This document shows, in pieces, positions 9,919-18,849 of a stretch of DNA of 52,651 nucleotides. Each line of letters starts with the position of its first letter. Position 1 is the stretch's first letter. Under the pieces are notes generated by a model. That model had not been told where the DNA came from and did no database searches. It saw nothing but the letters and a program-made list of their open reading frames with translations. The stretch lies in the NCBI RefSeq assembly GCF_001399975.1, contig NZ_LKBD01000035.1, positions 1-52,651 on the forward strand, in the 5' to 3' direction. This DNA is from Pseudoalteromonas sp. P1-9 (GTDB lineage: Bacteria > Pseudomonadota > Gammaproteobacteria > Enterobacterales > Alteromonadaceae). A program made the translations under genes and the position numbers.

Positions 9919-9948
9919 AAGCCCAGTTATAATAACTGGGCTTTTTTT
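9919..9948 (+). terminator. Terminator after the TonB receptor
   Basis: GCCCAGTTAT pairs with ATAACTGGGC, followed by seven T, 50 bp after the receptor stop. The metallopeptidase gene on the other strand ends 30 bp further on. Confidence 0.88.
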
Positions 9949-9978
9949 GTTGTTACTGTTGTAAAAGAGTTGCAGTGG

Positions 9979-12900
9979 TTAGTTATGTGGCCATGTTTGT
10001 GTACCATCAACCGGTAATTCAGTTTGTTCTAAACTCGAGCAATAACCTGTACCGTCACTTGTGTAAAATACTTCTGCTAGTTCGTTAAAACCATTCGATT
10101 TTACCTGTGTTTTCGCTTTATCTGATACGGTGAATCCGTACATGGTAAACCAATTGGTTAAATCAAGTTGCGTAATGTGGCTCAATGAAATAAACAGCCA
10201 ATCGTTGCGTGCAATACTGGCAACTTCTGAACGGGTATAATTGGCAAAGCCCAAGCCTACTTTTTTACCTTCCCACGCGCTATCTGAATCATCAGCTCGA
10301 TAAAATTCTCGCTCCCAAATATGCAGGCGCGGGTAAACAAACCAGCCGTTATTTAGCGTTTTTTGTGCTTGTGCGGCCATCATAAGCTGCATGTAAATAG
10401 CATGATGCTCAGACCAGCTTTTCGTTAAGTTAGCTTGCATATAAGCGACAGGGTCGGCATCAAGTTTGCTCTGCTGCAGCGTATTAAATAGCGCTTTAAA
10501 AGGTAAGCTTTGGCAACTTGCAGACTCACCTGTTTCATCTTCGTAAACTGATTTACTAAAGTACGAATAAAAGTTGGTATTTGAGTGACCGCCATAGCCT
10601 TCAAAGCGCATGCTACCGCGTTCTATGCCATGGCCAAGTTCGTGTAAGTCACCGTGACCCGTAGGGCTAAAGTTCCAACCTGCATCATACGGGTTACCGC
10701 TACAACCCCAGCCACAAGTGGGTTGGTCGGCATTCATATGCTTCACTATGTCGATGGTATCAACGTCCAAACCACGAGTGGTTACAAAGTCGTGTATTTC
10801 TGGTTCTACATCAATTCCAGGTCCTTTAAAACCTGCAAGCACATGTACTAAGTTATGAGTATAGCGAGATGTTGCATTGGCAAAATCAGATGCCACAGGC
10901 CAGATGCTGCCTGCAAGTGAGGCTTCTAATTTAGTCAGTTTTGAATGCACCTCAAAGCCGGGCGTCGCAATTTCTGCCCAGTCATAGTCGCCGCTTGCCA
11001 TGCGCTCTGCAAAAATGGCATCGTCAGCTTTATTACGCCAGTGCGGGTGACGCCCAATGTGGGTAAAGCTAAAGCTTACATCCACATCTTTTTTATTAAA
11101 TGCAATTTGAATTGGCCCACCATAGCTGGATGTCAATGTGACTGATTCGTTAGGTTTTACTTCAATTCTTTGCGTTTGTAGTAAATAAGGTCGGTTGTAT
11201 TTATTTTCATTAAATATATGCGTTGCGCCAGTGCGCAGTGTATTAATAAATACATGGGTTGATACATCTTGGTTGTCGGTGCGCGTCACGGTAAAGCTTT
11301 GTCCGGGAATAGCGTATACCCCAGCAGAGCGAAAGTACGGTTTTGCAGTTAGCGTAACTGAAGTATGTTCAGGCGTTATATGACTGAAATCTGAGCGACT
11401 AAAGTTACCCATATCTGGCTGAATAGGGTTGATATCTCGTACATTGTAAACCGCGTAATCGGCATACAAAGATTTAAAAAATGAGGTGGTATCAGTAGTG
11501 ATTTTATCCATCGGAAAACTAACTGTTTGGCGATAATGATCAGCCAGTAAAATCAGCAGTTTATTTAAACGATAGTCAGCACTTGTAAAAATATTCCGTT
11601 TTTCACTATCAAACCCGTTAAACATTGCTTTAACAGCATCTGCACCGGCAAAAAATTCGCTTTGAGTATTAGATTCTGCAGGGCAACTGCGCGTTTCACA
11701 ATTTGATAAATCGACATTAAAGTTACCTGCTCTAAAATTATTTAGCAGGGTATTTATTGCCACCATATCGCTTGGCAAGGTATTAAATACGGTACTTGGA
11801 TTAAAGTCGCCTAAGTAAAGCTTCCACCAATAATTATCATTTTGATGGCTAATATTTAGCAGTTGTAACAGCTTACGGCCATGATCGCCGATACCACCAT
11901 CGTATTGGATATATATTACAGGGATATCTTGTTCAAGTGCCGAGCTAACTGCATCTAAAATGGCTTGTTTGTTATCATCATCACGTACCATACGAGAAAT
12001 AATAATCACATCGGGCTTAGCAGCAATACACTGAGCCAGTTTGCTGCCATCACAATCACCCTCTTGGTTGTAGGAAACATTGCTGTAGTTATTATCAAAC
12101 CACGCGCGCGTTAAACTTCGGTCTCTAAACCAGTAGCTTTCATCAAGCTGAGTTAGCACCACATTAAATTGGCTTTTAGTGGTTGTGGATGTTTGCGTAA
12201 GCCAATCAAATGCATTGGTCATAAAGGTTAGCATTTGGTCGTTTACTGTGTTTCTAAATGGGTTGCCACCGTATGCTAGGTATCTGCTTGTGTTTTCAGT
12301 TTTACTACCGGCAATGGCTATTGGTAGTACTCTGTCAGGCCCGCCAGATTGATTTGAGTTGGTACTGTAAAGCACAGTATCGTTAAACGGGTATTGGCCT
12401 TGTAAAATCGCAGCGTCATGCGTTGGGTCCCAATCAATTGCGGTTAGCATGCCACCTTGAGCATTTTGTTTAAACAATTGTGATTTAATCGTGTTAAAAC
12501 GCGCTTTATGTGACGATAACTCGCTAATAGCAGCATTTAAGATGGTGTTGCTTTCCTTAACAAACAAGGCATTGCCAGTTTCAATGGCAATTGTTAGCCA
12601 GCTCTTTTCAACTTCTAAAGTAAGGGATTGAGTATTACTTTCTTTACCATCAGATAAGCTAAACGTTAATTGCTCTGAGCCAACATTGTCATCATTCGCA
12701 CTGCCCGCGAGGGTTTTAGTATTTTGATTAAACGAAAGCCAAGTTGGTAAATTAACTGGGGTAATAGTGATTGTATCGTTATCATCGTCTTTAACGTTTA
12801 GCGCTAGGCTAAATGGCTCAGCCGCTCGTGTTTTAGCTGTTGTTGTGAGTAGTACAGGCAGATTGTTAATTGCTTCAACAGTTATCTCAATAATGAGTGT

Positions 12901-14064
12901 TGCTTCGGCCTTACCGTCAGAAACGCTAATTGCAATATTAGAATACGTTGCTACGTTATCCTTAGTTGGCGTACCAAATAGGCGACCCGTTTTATTATCG
13001 AAACTTAGCCAGTTTGGTAAGTTTTTCACGCTAAAGTTAAGACTGTCCCCATCGCTGTCTTTCGCGGTTGGAGTAAACTCGTAAGCGGTGTTTACAACCG
13101 CATTCGATGGCGTACCTGAAATCTCTGGTGGGTTATTGATAATTGGCGCAGCATCCACGGTAATGCTCACTGTCATACTTGCAGTATCTTTGCCGTCATT
13201 AACGGTAATTACAATATTGTTATAGGTGTCAACGCTTTGTTCGTGCGGTGTCCCGTAGATCTCACCCGTTACAGTATTAAACGCAGCCCAACTTGGCAGA
13301 TTACGTGCACTAAAGCGTAACGTGTCTCCATCAGCATCACTTGCGGTTGGAATAAATGAGTAAGGGTAGTTAGCTTGTGCATTCGTAGGTGTGCCTGATA
13401 TAACAGGTGCGGTATTTGTAGGTTCGGCGGCTAATACAGTAATCGAAAAGGTTATTTCGCTCTGTAGCTTGCCGTCACTTACAGTTAGGTTGATATTATT
13501 GTGCTGTCCAATATTGTCGCCTGATGGGGTGCCACTAAAAGTGGTATTTGACTCATCAAACGAAAGCCATGTTGGAAGGTTATTAACCTCAAATGTGAGT
13601 GTATCGTTTTCTTTATCGGTAACAGAAAGCACAAATGTATATGCTTTGTTTTCATATGCGTTTGGCGGCGTACCTGAAATTTCAGGCGCTGTGTTGGTTT
13701 CTTGTGAGTCAATGACTTGAAGGCTGTATGTATACGTCGATGAGCCTTTGCCATCGGATGCAATCAATTCGAATGTAATACTTCCTAAATCCGTCACGGC
13801 TGGTGTGCCTATGAGTATATTGTTAGAAAGCGTCAACCAATTGGGTAAATTGTTCGCACTTATTGAAACAAGGTCGTTGTCTTTATCGCTAACAGTTGGC
13901 TTAAACTCGAACATTTTGCCAACAAAGGCATTGTCTGGCTCGCCAGTTAACGTAGGAAGAGTGTTGAGTACTATTTGCGTATTCTCTTCGCTGCTATCGT
14001 CACCACCACAGCCCGATAACGTAAGAGATGCAACAGCAAGAAAGAGTGCACTGATGTTTTTCAT
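9979..14064 (-). CDS. Large secreted lipoprotein metallopeptidase, IMPa (M88/M60-like), with five Ig/cadherin-like repeats
   Basis: The protein is 1361 aa from ATG at 14064. An upstream TTG start at 14166 would put 34 residues before an evident lipoprotein signal, MKNISALFLAVASLTLSGCG, and is rejected. After the lipobox come five tandem repeats of about 88 residues with a pattern such as TAPVISGTPTNA followed by DGDTL, NLPSW, GTP and VSDGK, filling roughly residues 35-470. The catalytic part near the C-terminus has HELGH at about 1141-1145 followed by GIERGSMRFEGYGGHSN. Together with the preceding segments this resembles the Pseudomonas IMPa glycopeptidase group, which cuts beside O-glycosylated Ser/Thr. 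Family assignment is from memory of motifs. The gene is on the same strand as 6S RNA, 140 bp downstream of it. Confidence 0.8.
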   Translation of the reverse strand: MKNISALFLAVASLTLSGCGGDDSSEENTQIVLNTLPTLTGEPDNAFVGKMFEFKPTVSDKDNDLVSISANNLPNWLTLSNNILIGTPAVTDLGSITFELIASDGKGSSTYTYSLQVIDSQETNTAPEISGTPPNAYENKAYTFVLSVTDKENDTLTFEVNNLPTWLSFDESNTTFSGTPSGDNIGQHNNINLTVSDGKLQSEITFSITVLAAEPTNTAPVISGTPTNAQANYPYSFIPTASDADGDTLRFSARNLPSWAAFNTVTGEIYGTPHEQSVDTYNNIVITVNDGKDTASMTVSITVDAAPIINNPPEISGTPSNAVVNTAYEFTPTAKDSDGDSLNFSVKNLPNWLSFDNKTGRLFGTPTKDNVATYSNIAISVSDGKAEATLIIEITVEAINNLPVLLTTTAKTRAAEPFSLALNVKDDDNDTITITPVNLPTWLSFNQNTKTLAGSANDDNVGSEQLTFSLSDGKESNTQSLTLEVEKSWLTIAIETGNALFVKESNTILNAAISELSSHKARFNTIKSQLFKQNAQGGMLTAIDWDPTHDAAILQGQYPFNDTVLYSTNSNQSGGPDRVLPIAIAGSKTENTSRYLAYGGNPFRNTVNDQMLTFMTNAFDWLTQTSTTTKSQFNVVLTQLDESYWFRDRSLTRAWFDNNYSNVSYNQEGDCDGSKLAQCIAAKPDVIIISRMVRDDDNKQAILDAVSSALEQDIPVIYIQYDGGIGDHGRKLLQLLNISHQNDNYWWKLYLGDFNPSTVFNTLPSDMVAINTLLNNFRAGNFNVDLSNCETRSCPAESNTQSEFFAGADAVKAMFNGFDSEKRNIFTSADYRLNKLLILLADHYRQTVSFPMDKITTDTTSFFKSLYADYAVYNVRDINPIQPDMGNFSRSDFSHITPEHTSVTLTAKPYFRSAGVYAIPGQSFTVTRTDNQDVSTHVFINTLRTGATHIFNENKYNRPYLLQTQRIEVKPNESVTLTSSYGGPIQIAFNKKDVDVSFSFTHIGRHPHWRNKADDAIFAERMASGDYDWAEIATPGFEVHSKLTKLEASLAGSIWPVASDFANATSRYTHNLVHVLAGFKGPGIDVEPEIHDFVTTRGLDVDTIDIVKHMNADQPTCGWGCSGNPYDAGWNFSPTGHGDLHELGHGIERGSMRFEGYGGHSNTNFYSYFSKSVYEDETGESASCQSLPFKALFNTLQQSKLDADPVAYMQANLTKSWSEHHAIYMQLMMAAQAQKTLNNGWFVYPRLHIWEREFYRADDSDSAWEGKKVGLGFANYTRSEVASIARNDWLFISLSHITQLDLTNWFTMYGFTVSDKAKTQVKSNGFNELAEVFYTSDGTGYCSSLEQTELPVDGTQTWPHN

Positions 14065-14206
14065 TGTTATTGTTGTTAATTTTGCATTTAAGTTGAGTTT
14101 TAACTCTAACATTTGTGCAATAACAGAGGTATAACCAAAAAGTTGGTTTTTTAAGCTATGAATCAAAAAGTTAGCTTAAGATAAAAAGGGAAATCATAAA
14201 GCAAGG

Positions 14207-14392
14207 AAGGTGTTCCCAAAAGTGCGGTATCAGGTGTCAGCCCTTGAACCCTAAGGCTCAAGGCGGAGCGCAGTTAGTTACCGTAGGCTTCTCGGTACAT
14301 GCCGAGCTTGCGCAATAGTAATCTGAACTGAGTTCCTAAGAAAAGTTTATCGGCTCAGGGACGTAACCTTTCTCCAACACTCGAGGGAACAT
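14207..14392 (-). ncRNA. ssrS: 6S RNA (ssrS), RNA polymerase regulator
   Basis: Read on the minus strand, this roughly 186-nt segment matches the E. coli 6S RNA in order: a closing stem GATGTTCCC with GGGAACACC, then CCTGAGCCGATA, a central GCTCGG...CCGAGAAGCCT arm, AACTGCG, and the terminal-side CCTTGAGCC...GGGTTCAAGGGCT arm. 6S RNA binds sigma70 holoenzyme in stationary phase. It sits beside ygfB as in other gammaproteobacteria, but zapA, which normally lies between them, is absent. The downstream fau gene is also missing. Ends are estimated from the closing stem and the promoter. Confidence 0.88.
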
Positions 14393-14396
14393 CTTT

Positions 14397-14402
14397 ATTA
14401 TA
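14397..14402 (-). promoter_or_regulatory. -10 box of the 6S RNA promoter
   Basis: A perfect TATAAT on the minus strand ends about seven bases before the presumed first base of 6S RNA. No strong -35 match is visible at 17 bp spacing. Confidence 0.55.
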
Positions 14403-14567
14403 AGAAATATTGCCGAGATAACTAGTGCAAATCTAATATTGTTTGATCAAGTGCAGCAAAAGTATTCGAATTGTGTGTGTTTTCAACACTGTTGTCTAAA
14501 ACAATGGCGTGAATAGGGCGTCAGTGTTAGCATTATCATTGAACTACAGCAACTCAAATAGCGCGTT

Positions 14568-15128
14568 ATGTCACAAGATTATCAAGCAACTCAAGTTACT
14601 CTCGAACAAAATGAACTGTTTATTATGCCAAGCGAAGTACACGGCGTTATTACCGGCTTACTTGCTTGCGGCATTGATATTGAAGATAAAGAATACCTAA
14701 CAATTTTAAGCGATGTGTTTAATGACGGCATCGCATTTTCTGGCGATCTGAAGAAGTTATTAGTGGGCTTTTATAGCCAAATTCGCAGCACGCTAGACAA
14801 TCGAGAACTGCAATTTGAGTTGTACCTGCCAGACGAAGATGAATCGCTACATGACAGAGCAAACGCTTTAGTATCATGGGTGTCAGGTTTTCTACTGGGT
14901 TTTGGCTTAAAACAAAAAGACTACGGTAAGTTATCCGCAGAGGTAAAAGAAGTAATTCACGACTTTACCGAAATTAACCAAATGGATACAACCTTTGATG
15001 AAAGCGAAGAAGATAAACAAGCGTTTCATGAAGTAGTTGAATATGTGCGTATTTCGGTGCATTTATGTTTTGCTGAACTAGGCAAAATTGAACAACAAAA
15101 CGCAGCAGTTAACACCACCATTCACTAA
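14568..15128 (+). CDS. ygfB: YgfB/UPF0149 family protein
   Basis: This 186-aa protein has the typical UPF0149 content: LLACGIDIEDKEYL near the N-terminus, LPDEDESLHDRANALVSWVSGFLLGFGL in the middle, and an acidic EVKEVIHDFTEINQMDTTFDESEEDKQAF segment before a C-terminal helix. No enzymatic role is established for the family; in Pseudomonas it has been linked to gene regulation. It heads ygfB-pepP-ubiH-ubiI, the conserved gammaproteobacterial order, with 15 bp to pepP. No clear Shine-Dalgarno precedes the ATG. It is divergent from 6S RNA. Confidence 0.92.
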   Translation: MSQDYQATQVTLEQNELFIMPSEVHGVITGLLACGIDIEDKEYLTILSDVFNDGIAFSGDLKKLLVGFYSQIRSTLDNRELQFELYLPDEDESLHDRANALVSWVSGFLLGFGLKQKDYGKLSAEVKEVIHDFTEINQMDTTFDESEEDKQAFHEVVEYVRISVHLCFAELGKIEQQNAAVNTTIH

Positions 15129-15143
15129 GCAGTAGGAAGTAAT

Positions 15144-16463
15144 ATGACACATCCACTTTCAATTTCAGTTGAAGAAGTAAATGCGCGTCGCAGTAAATTA
15201 CTTGATGCAATGACAGATAACTCAGTTGCGATTATTCCTGCCGCTGTTGAAATAACACGTAGTCGTGATACGGAATTTGCGTTTCGCCAAGACAGTGATT
15301 TTTTCTATTTAACGCAATTTCCAGAGCCTGATGCTGTACTCGTACTGGTAAAAGGCGAAACGGCAGAGTCGCACTTATTTTGTCGCGAGAAAGATAAATT
15401 AGCAGAGATTTGGTGTGGTCGTCGTATCGGTGCTGAAAAAGCAAAACAAGACTACGGTTTTGATAATGCATTCACATTAGCAGATCTTGACGACAGCTTG
15501 ATTGATTTAGTGTCTGGTAAACAAACACTTTATTACGCACAAGGCACTTATAAAGAATTCGATGACAAAGTATGGTCGCTGTTAAGCACATTACGCGGTG
15601 CGCCAAAGCGTGGCTGGAAAGCACCAACGGTGATTAGTGATATTCGCAGCACCTTGCATGAAATGCGTTTGTTTAAATCAGATGCTGAGCTTGCAATTAT
15701 GGCTAAAGCAGGTGAAATCAGTGCACAAGGCCATATCCGTGCAATGCAATTTGCTAAAGCGGGAGCGACCGAATACCAATTAGAAGCTGAACTTCATCAC
15801 CATTATGCAATGAATGGTGCGCGCCACCCAGCGTATGGCACAATTGTTGGCGGCGGCGATAACGCTAATATTTTACACTACACCGAAAACAGCGATGTAC
15901 TCAATGATGGCGATTTAGTGCTGATTGATTCTGGTTGTGAGCTAAATGGCTATGCAGCAGATATTACCCGTACCTTCCCAGTAAATGGCAAGTTTAGCGA
16001 CGCGCAGCGTGAAGTATATGACTTAGTCTTAAAAGCGCAGCTAGCGGCACTTGAAATGGTAAAACCAGGCAATACCCTAAAACAAACTGCTGATGTTGTG
16101 GTGCGTATTTTAACGCAAGGATTAGTTGATTTAGGTATTTTAAACGGCGATATCGACAGCCTGATTGCAAACGAAAAATACAAAGATTACTACATGCATG
16201 GCTTAGGCCATTGGTTAGGGTTAGATGTACACGATGTTGGTGAATATAAATTAGACGATCTAGACCGTCCATTTGCGCCAGGCATGGTACTGACGATTGA
16301 ACCGGGGTTATATATTGCTAACGATAGTGACGCGCCAGAGAAGTACCGCGGTATTGGTATTCGCATTGAAGATGATGTGGTCGTTACAGAGCAAGGTCAT
16401 CAAAATCTTACTGCAAGTGTGCCAAAAGCGATTGACGAAATTGAAGCAATAATGGCTCAGTAA
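15144..16463 (+). CDS. pepP: Xaa-Pro aminopeptidase (aminopeptidase P)
   Basis: This 439-aa cytosolic enzyme removes an N-terminal residue that precedes proline. The N-terminal domain is followed by the M24 pita-bread fold. All five dimetal ligands are visible: Asp262 in VLIDSGCEL, Asp273 in AADITRTF, His356 in MHGLGHWLGLDVHDVG, Glu385 in LTIEPGLYI and Glu408 in GIRIEDDV. They are offset by two from the E. coli numbering. An AGGAAG ribosome site precedes the ATG. It is the second gene of the operon that continues into ubiH. Confidence 0.96.
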   Translation: MTHPLSISVEEVNARRSKLLDAMTDNSVAIIPAAVEITRSRDTEFAFRQDSDFFYLTQFPEPDAVLVLVKGETAESHLFCREKDKLAEIWCGRRIGAEKAKQDYGFDNAFTLADLDDSLIDLVSGKQTLYYAQGTYKEFDDKVWSLLSTLRGAPKRGWKAPTVISDIRSTLHEMRLFKSDAELAIMAKAGEISAQGHIRAMQFAKAGATEYQLEAELHHHYAMNGARHPAYGTIVGGGDNANILHYTENSDVLNDGDLVLIDSGCELNGYAADITRTFPVNGKFSDAQREVYDLVLKAQLAALEMVKPGNTLKQTADVVVRILTQGLVDLGILNGDIDSLIANEKYKDYYMHGLGHWLGLDVHDVGEYKLDDLDRPFAPGMVLTIEPGLYIANDSDAPEKYRGIGIRIEDDVVVTEQGHQNLTASVPKAIDEIEAIMAQ

Positions 16464-16479
16464 TCTCAGGTGTAAAGCT

Positions 16480-17652
16480 ATGTTCGACATTGTAATTGTA
16501 GGCGGTGGTTTAACTGGTGCGTGCGCAGCCCTTAGCTTAAAGTTGTGCAACCCAAAGTTAACTATCGCCGTAATAGAAGCGTTTGTTGCAACTGATGAAA
16601 GTCAACCAAGCTTTGACGACCGCAGTATTGCATTGGCAAGTGAATCATTTAAATATTTATCGGCACTTAATTTGTTAGATGCCAATAATGACTTTACTGC
16701 CGCAATAAACGATGTATTAGTATCTGATCGCGGCCATTTTGGTAAAACCCAAATATCGAGCGCGGAATATCAAGTACCAGCGCTTGGTTATGTGGTTGAG
16801 GTAAGACCATGGGGCCAACAATTACATAAAAAGATGGCATCACAAGGTATAGAATTATACTGCCCAGATAAGGTGAGTACTTACCAACAGCACGTGAGCA
16901 GAGTTGACCTCACGCTTGAATCAGGCGCTGAGATCAGCACCAAATTGATGCTGGTGGCAGATGGCGCGCATTCTAAAACATTGGCGCCATTGCACATTCA
17001 TACCGAAACCCTTGATTATGACCAAGTGGCACTGATCGCCAATATTGAGGTGGCAGACGGTCACCACAATAAAGCATTTGAACGTTTTACAGAAACAGGC
17101 CCAATGGCACTATTACCAATGACGAAAAATCGTTTTTCATTGGTGTGGTGTGTTAAACCTGAACAGCAAGAGACTTTATTAGCACTGCCAGACGACGAAT
17201 TTATAGCACAATTACAGACATCATTTGGCTATCGAGCGGGACTTTTCACCAAAGTGGGTATGCGTGCAGCGTATCCTCTTAAAGTGGGTAAGCCGGAGCG
17301 TTTAATGCATCATCGTGTTGCGATTTTAGGCAATGCTGCTCATCTTGTTCACCCTATTGCAGGTCAAGGCTTTAATCTTGGTTTGCGCGATGTGATATTA
17401 CTTGAAAAGCTCGTGACTGAAGCACTTGCAGCAAAACAAGATATTGGCGATGTAAGTCTGCTTAATCGATACCAAGTTGAGCGAAATCAAGATGTTGACA
17501 CTGTGTTGTGGTTAACTGATGCTCTCGTTAGAGGATTTTCTAATGATAATCGCGCGTTTGCATTAACGCGCAGTCTTGTTTTAACCGCTATGGCCAAGTG
17601 TAAACGTGTAAAAGCGCCACTAGCAAAACAACTGATGGGGAATGTAGGTTAG
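16480..17652 (+). CDS. ubiH: 2-octaprenyl-6-methoxyphenol hydroxylase
   Basis: This 390-aa FAD monooxygenase adds a hydroxyl during ubiquinone synthesis. It has the N-terminal dinucleotide motif IVGGGLTGACAAL, the mid-protein DGAHS motif near residue 160, and the C-terminal GNAAHLVHPIAGQGFNLGLRD FAD motif. Length and order (pepP, ubiH, ubiI) match E. coli. Its stop overlaps the start of ubiI by one base, implying coupled translation of the two related hydroxylases. Confidence 0.93.
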   Translation: MFDIVIVGGGLTGACAALSLKLCNPKLTIAVIEAFVATDESQPSFDDRSIALASESFKYLSALNLLDANNDFTAAINDVLVSDRGHFGKTQISSAEYQVPALGYVVEVRPWGQQLHKKMASQGIELYCPDKVSTYQQHVSRVDLTLESGAEISTKLMLVADGAHSKTLAPLHIHTETLDYDQVALIANIEVADGHHNKAFERFTETGPMALLPMTKNRFSLVWCVKPEQQETLLALPDDEFIAQLQTSFGYRAGLFTKVGMRAAYPLKVGKPERLMHHRVAILGNAAHLVHPIAGQGFNLGLRDVILLEKLVTEALAAKQDIGDVSLLNRYQVERNQDVDTVLWLTDALVRGFSNDNRAFALTRSLVLTAMAKCKRVKAPLAKQLMGNVG

Positions 17653-18818
17653 TGAAACAGGTTCAAGCAATTGTTGTTGGTGGTGGCTGCATTGGGTTAA
17701 GCGTAGCGCTAGGCTTAGCTAATCTTGGCAAAAAGGTGTTATTGATTGATGCAGGCAAGCCAGCTCAGGTAGATAGCGACGAATTTGGTTTACGAGTCAG
17801 CGCGATTAGTAAAGCAAGCCAAGCACTTTTTGAAAAGCTAGGGATCTGGCAGGGCATTGAAGCACAGCGCTTAGCTGCTTACACAAATATGGATGTACGC
17901 GATAAAGATTCAATTGGTCGCATTCACTTTGCTAGTAACGAACTCGATTTATCTGAGCTTGGTCATATTGTTGAAAACGAGGTGATCCGTCAGGCGCTGA
18001 TTACTCAATGTGAAAAAAACGACAATTTAGAAATTTTGTTCGAAACACCGTATAGCAGCATTCATCAAACCGATGAACAAGTATTGGTTACCCTTGCTTC
18101 TGGTGAGCCGGTTATGGCAGAGCTGTTAATTGCGTGCGATGGCGCAAATTCAGCAATTCGCAGCCAATTTAAAATGCCAATTACGTTTTGGGATTACGAC
18201 CATCACGCAATAGTGGCAACCGTAACAAGCCAAGTTCCACACGCAAATACAGCGCGCCAAGTGTTTTTACCTACAGGCCCACTCGCATTCTTGCCATTAC
18301 CTGAGCAAAATACCCACTCAATTGTGTGGTCTACTTCGCCGGAACATGCCAAACAACTAGTGGCAATGGAAGAGGGCGAATTTAATAAAGCACTTACTGC
18401 TGCATTTGATAGTGAGTTAGGTTTATGTCGTGTAAATAGCCAACGACTGAGTTTCCCACTAAAAATGCGCTATGCAAGAAAGTGGGTCGAAAACCGTGTT
18501 ATTTTAATGGGGGATGCGGCGCATACCATTCACCCGCTAGCTGGCCTTGGCATGAATTTGGGCTTAAAAGACGTAGCAAAATTACTACAGTTAGTTGCAG
18601 ATGACCAAAGTAGTGTATTTGCCAGTGGCAAACTATTGCGTCAATACGAAATGGCACGAAAAGCCGATGCACAAACGCATATTGCAATGATGCAAGGTTT
18701 AAAAGAGCTGTTTGAGGGCAGCAACCCAGTTAAAAAGCTGATCCGTGGCATTGGTTTAAATGTGGTTGATGCCGCTAAACCAATAAAGCACTTGTTTGCT
18801 GAAAAAGCACTGCAATAA
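17652..18818 (+). CDS. ubiI: 2-octaprenylphenol hydroxylase (UbiI/VisC)
   Basis: This 388-aa FAD monooxygenase is a paralogue of the preceding ubiH and acts at an earlier ring hydroxylation in ubiquinone synthesis. It starts with GTG, overlapping the ubiH TAG by one base. Visible motifs are VVGGGCIGLSVALGLANLG at the N-terminus, ACDGANSAIR near 160 and GDAAHTIHPLAGLGMNLGLKD near 285. It is the last gene of the operon before an inverted repeat at 18829-18849. Confidence 0.92.
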   Translation: MKQVQAIVVGGGCIGLSVALGLANLGKKVLLIDAGKPAQVDSDEFGLRVSAISKASQALFEKLGIWQGIEAQRLAAYTNMDVRDKDSIGRIHFASNELDLSELGHIVENEVIRQALITQCEKNDNLEILFETPYSSIHQTDEQVLVTLASGEPVMAELLIACDGANSAIRSQFKMPITFWDYDHHAIVATVTSQVPHANTARQVFLPTGPLAFLPLPEQNTHSIVWSTSPEHAKQLVAMEEGEFNKALTAAFDSELGLCRVNSQRLSFPLKMRYARKWVENRVILMGDAAHTIHPLAGLGMNLGLKDVAKLLQLVADDQSSVFASGKLLRQYEMARKADAQTHIAMMQGLKELFEGSNPVKKLIRGIGLNVVDAAKPIKHLFAEKALQ

Positions 18819-18828
18819 CGTCTCCCAG

Positions 18829-18849
18829 TTTGGCGCATAATGCGCCAAA
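18829..18849. promoter_or_regulatory. Perfect inverted repeat between ubiI and zapE
   Basis: The arms TTTGGCGCAT and ATGCGCCAAA flank a single central A. As RNA this would be a 7-8 bp hairpin, but no T run follows, so it is a poor terminator. It covers the first of two possible zapE start codons (18840), which makes the second one (18861) attractive. An operator or mRNA stability element is possible. Confidence 0.5.

Noticed and set aside
14065..14166. N-terminal extension of the IMPa-like protein from TTG 14166
   Set aside because: It would bury a clear lipoprotein signal that begins at ATG 14064.
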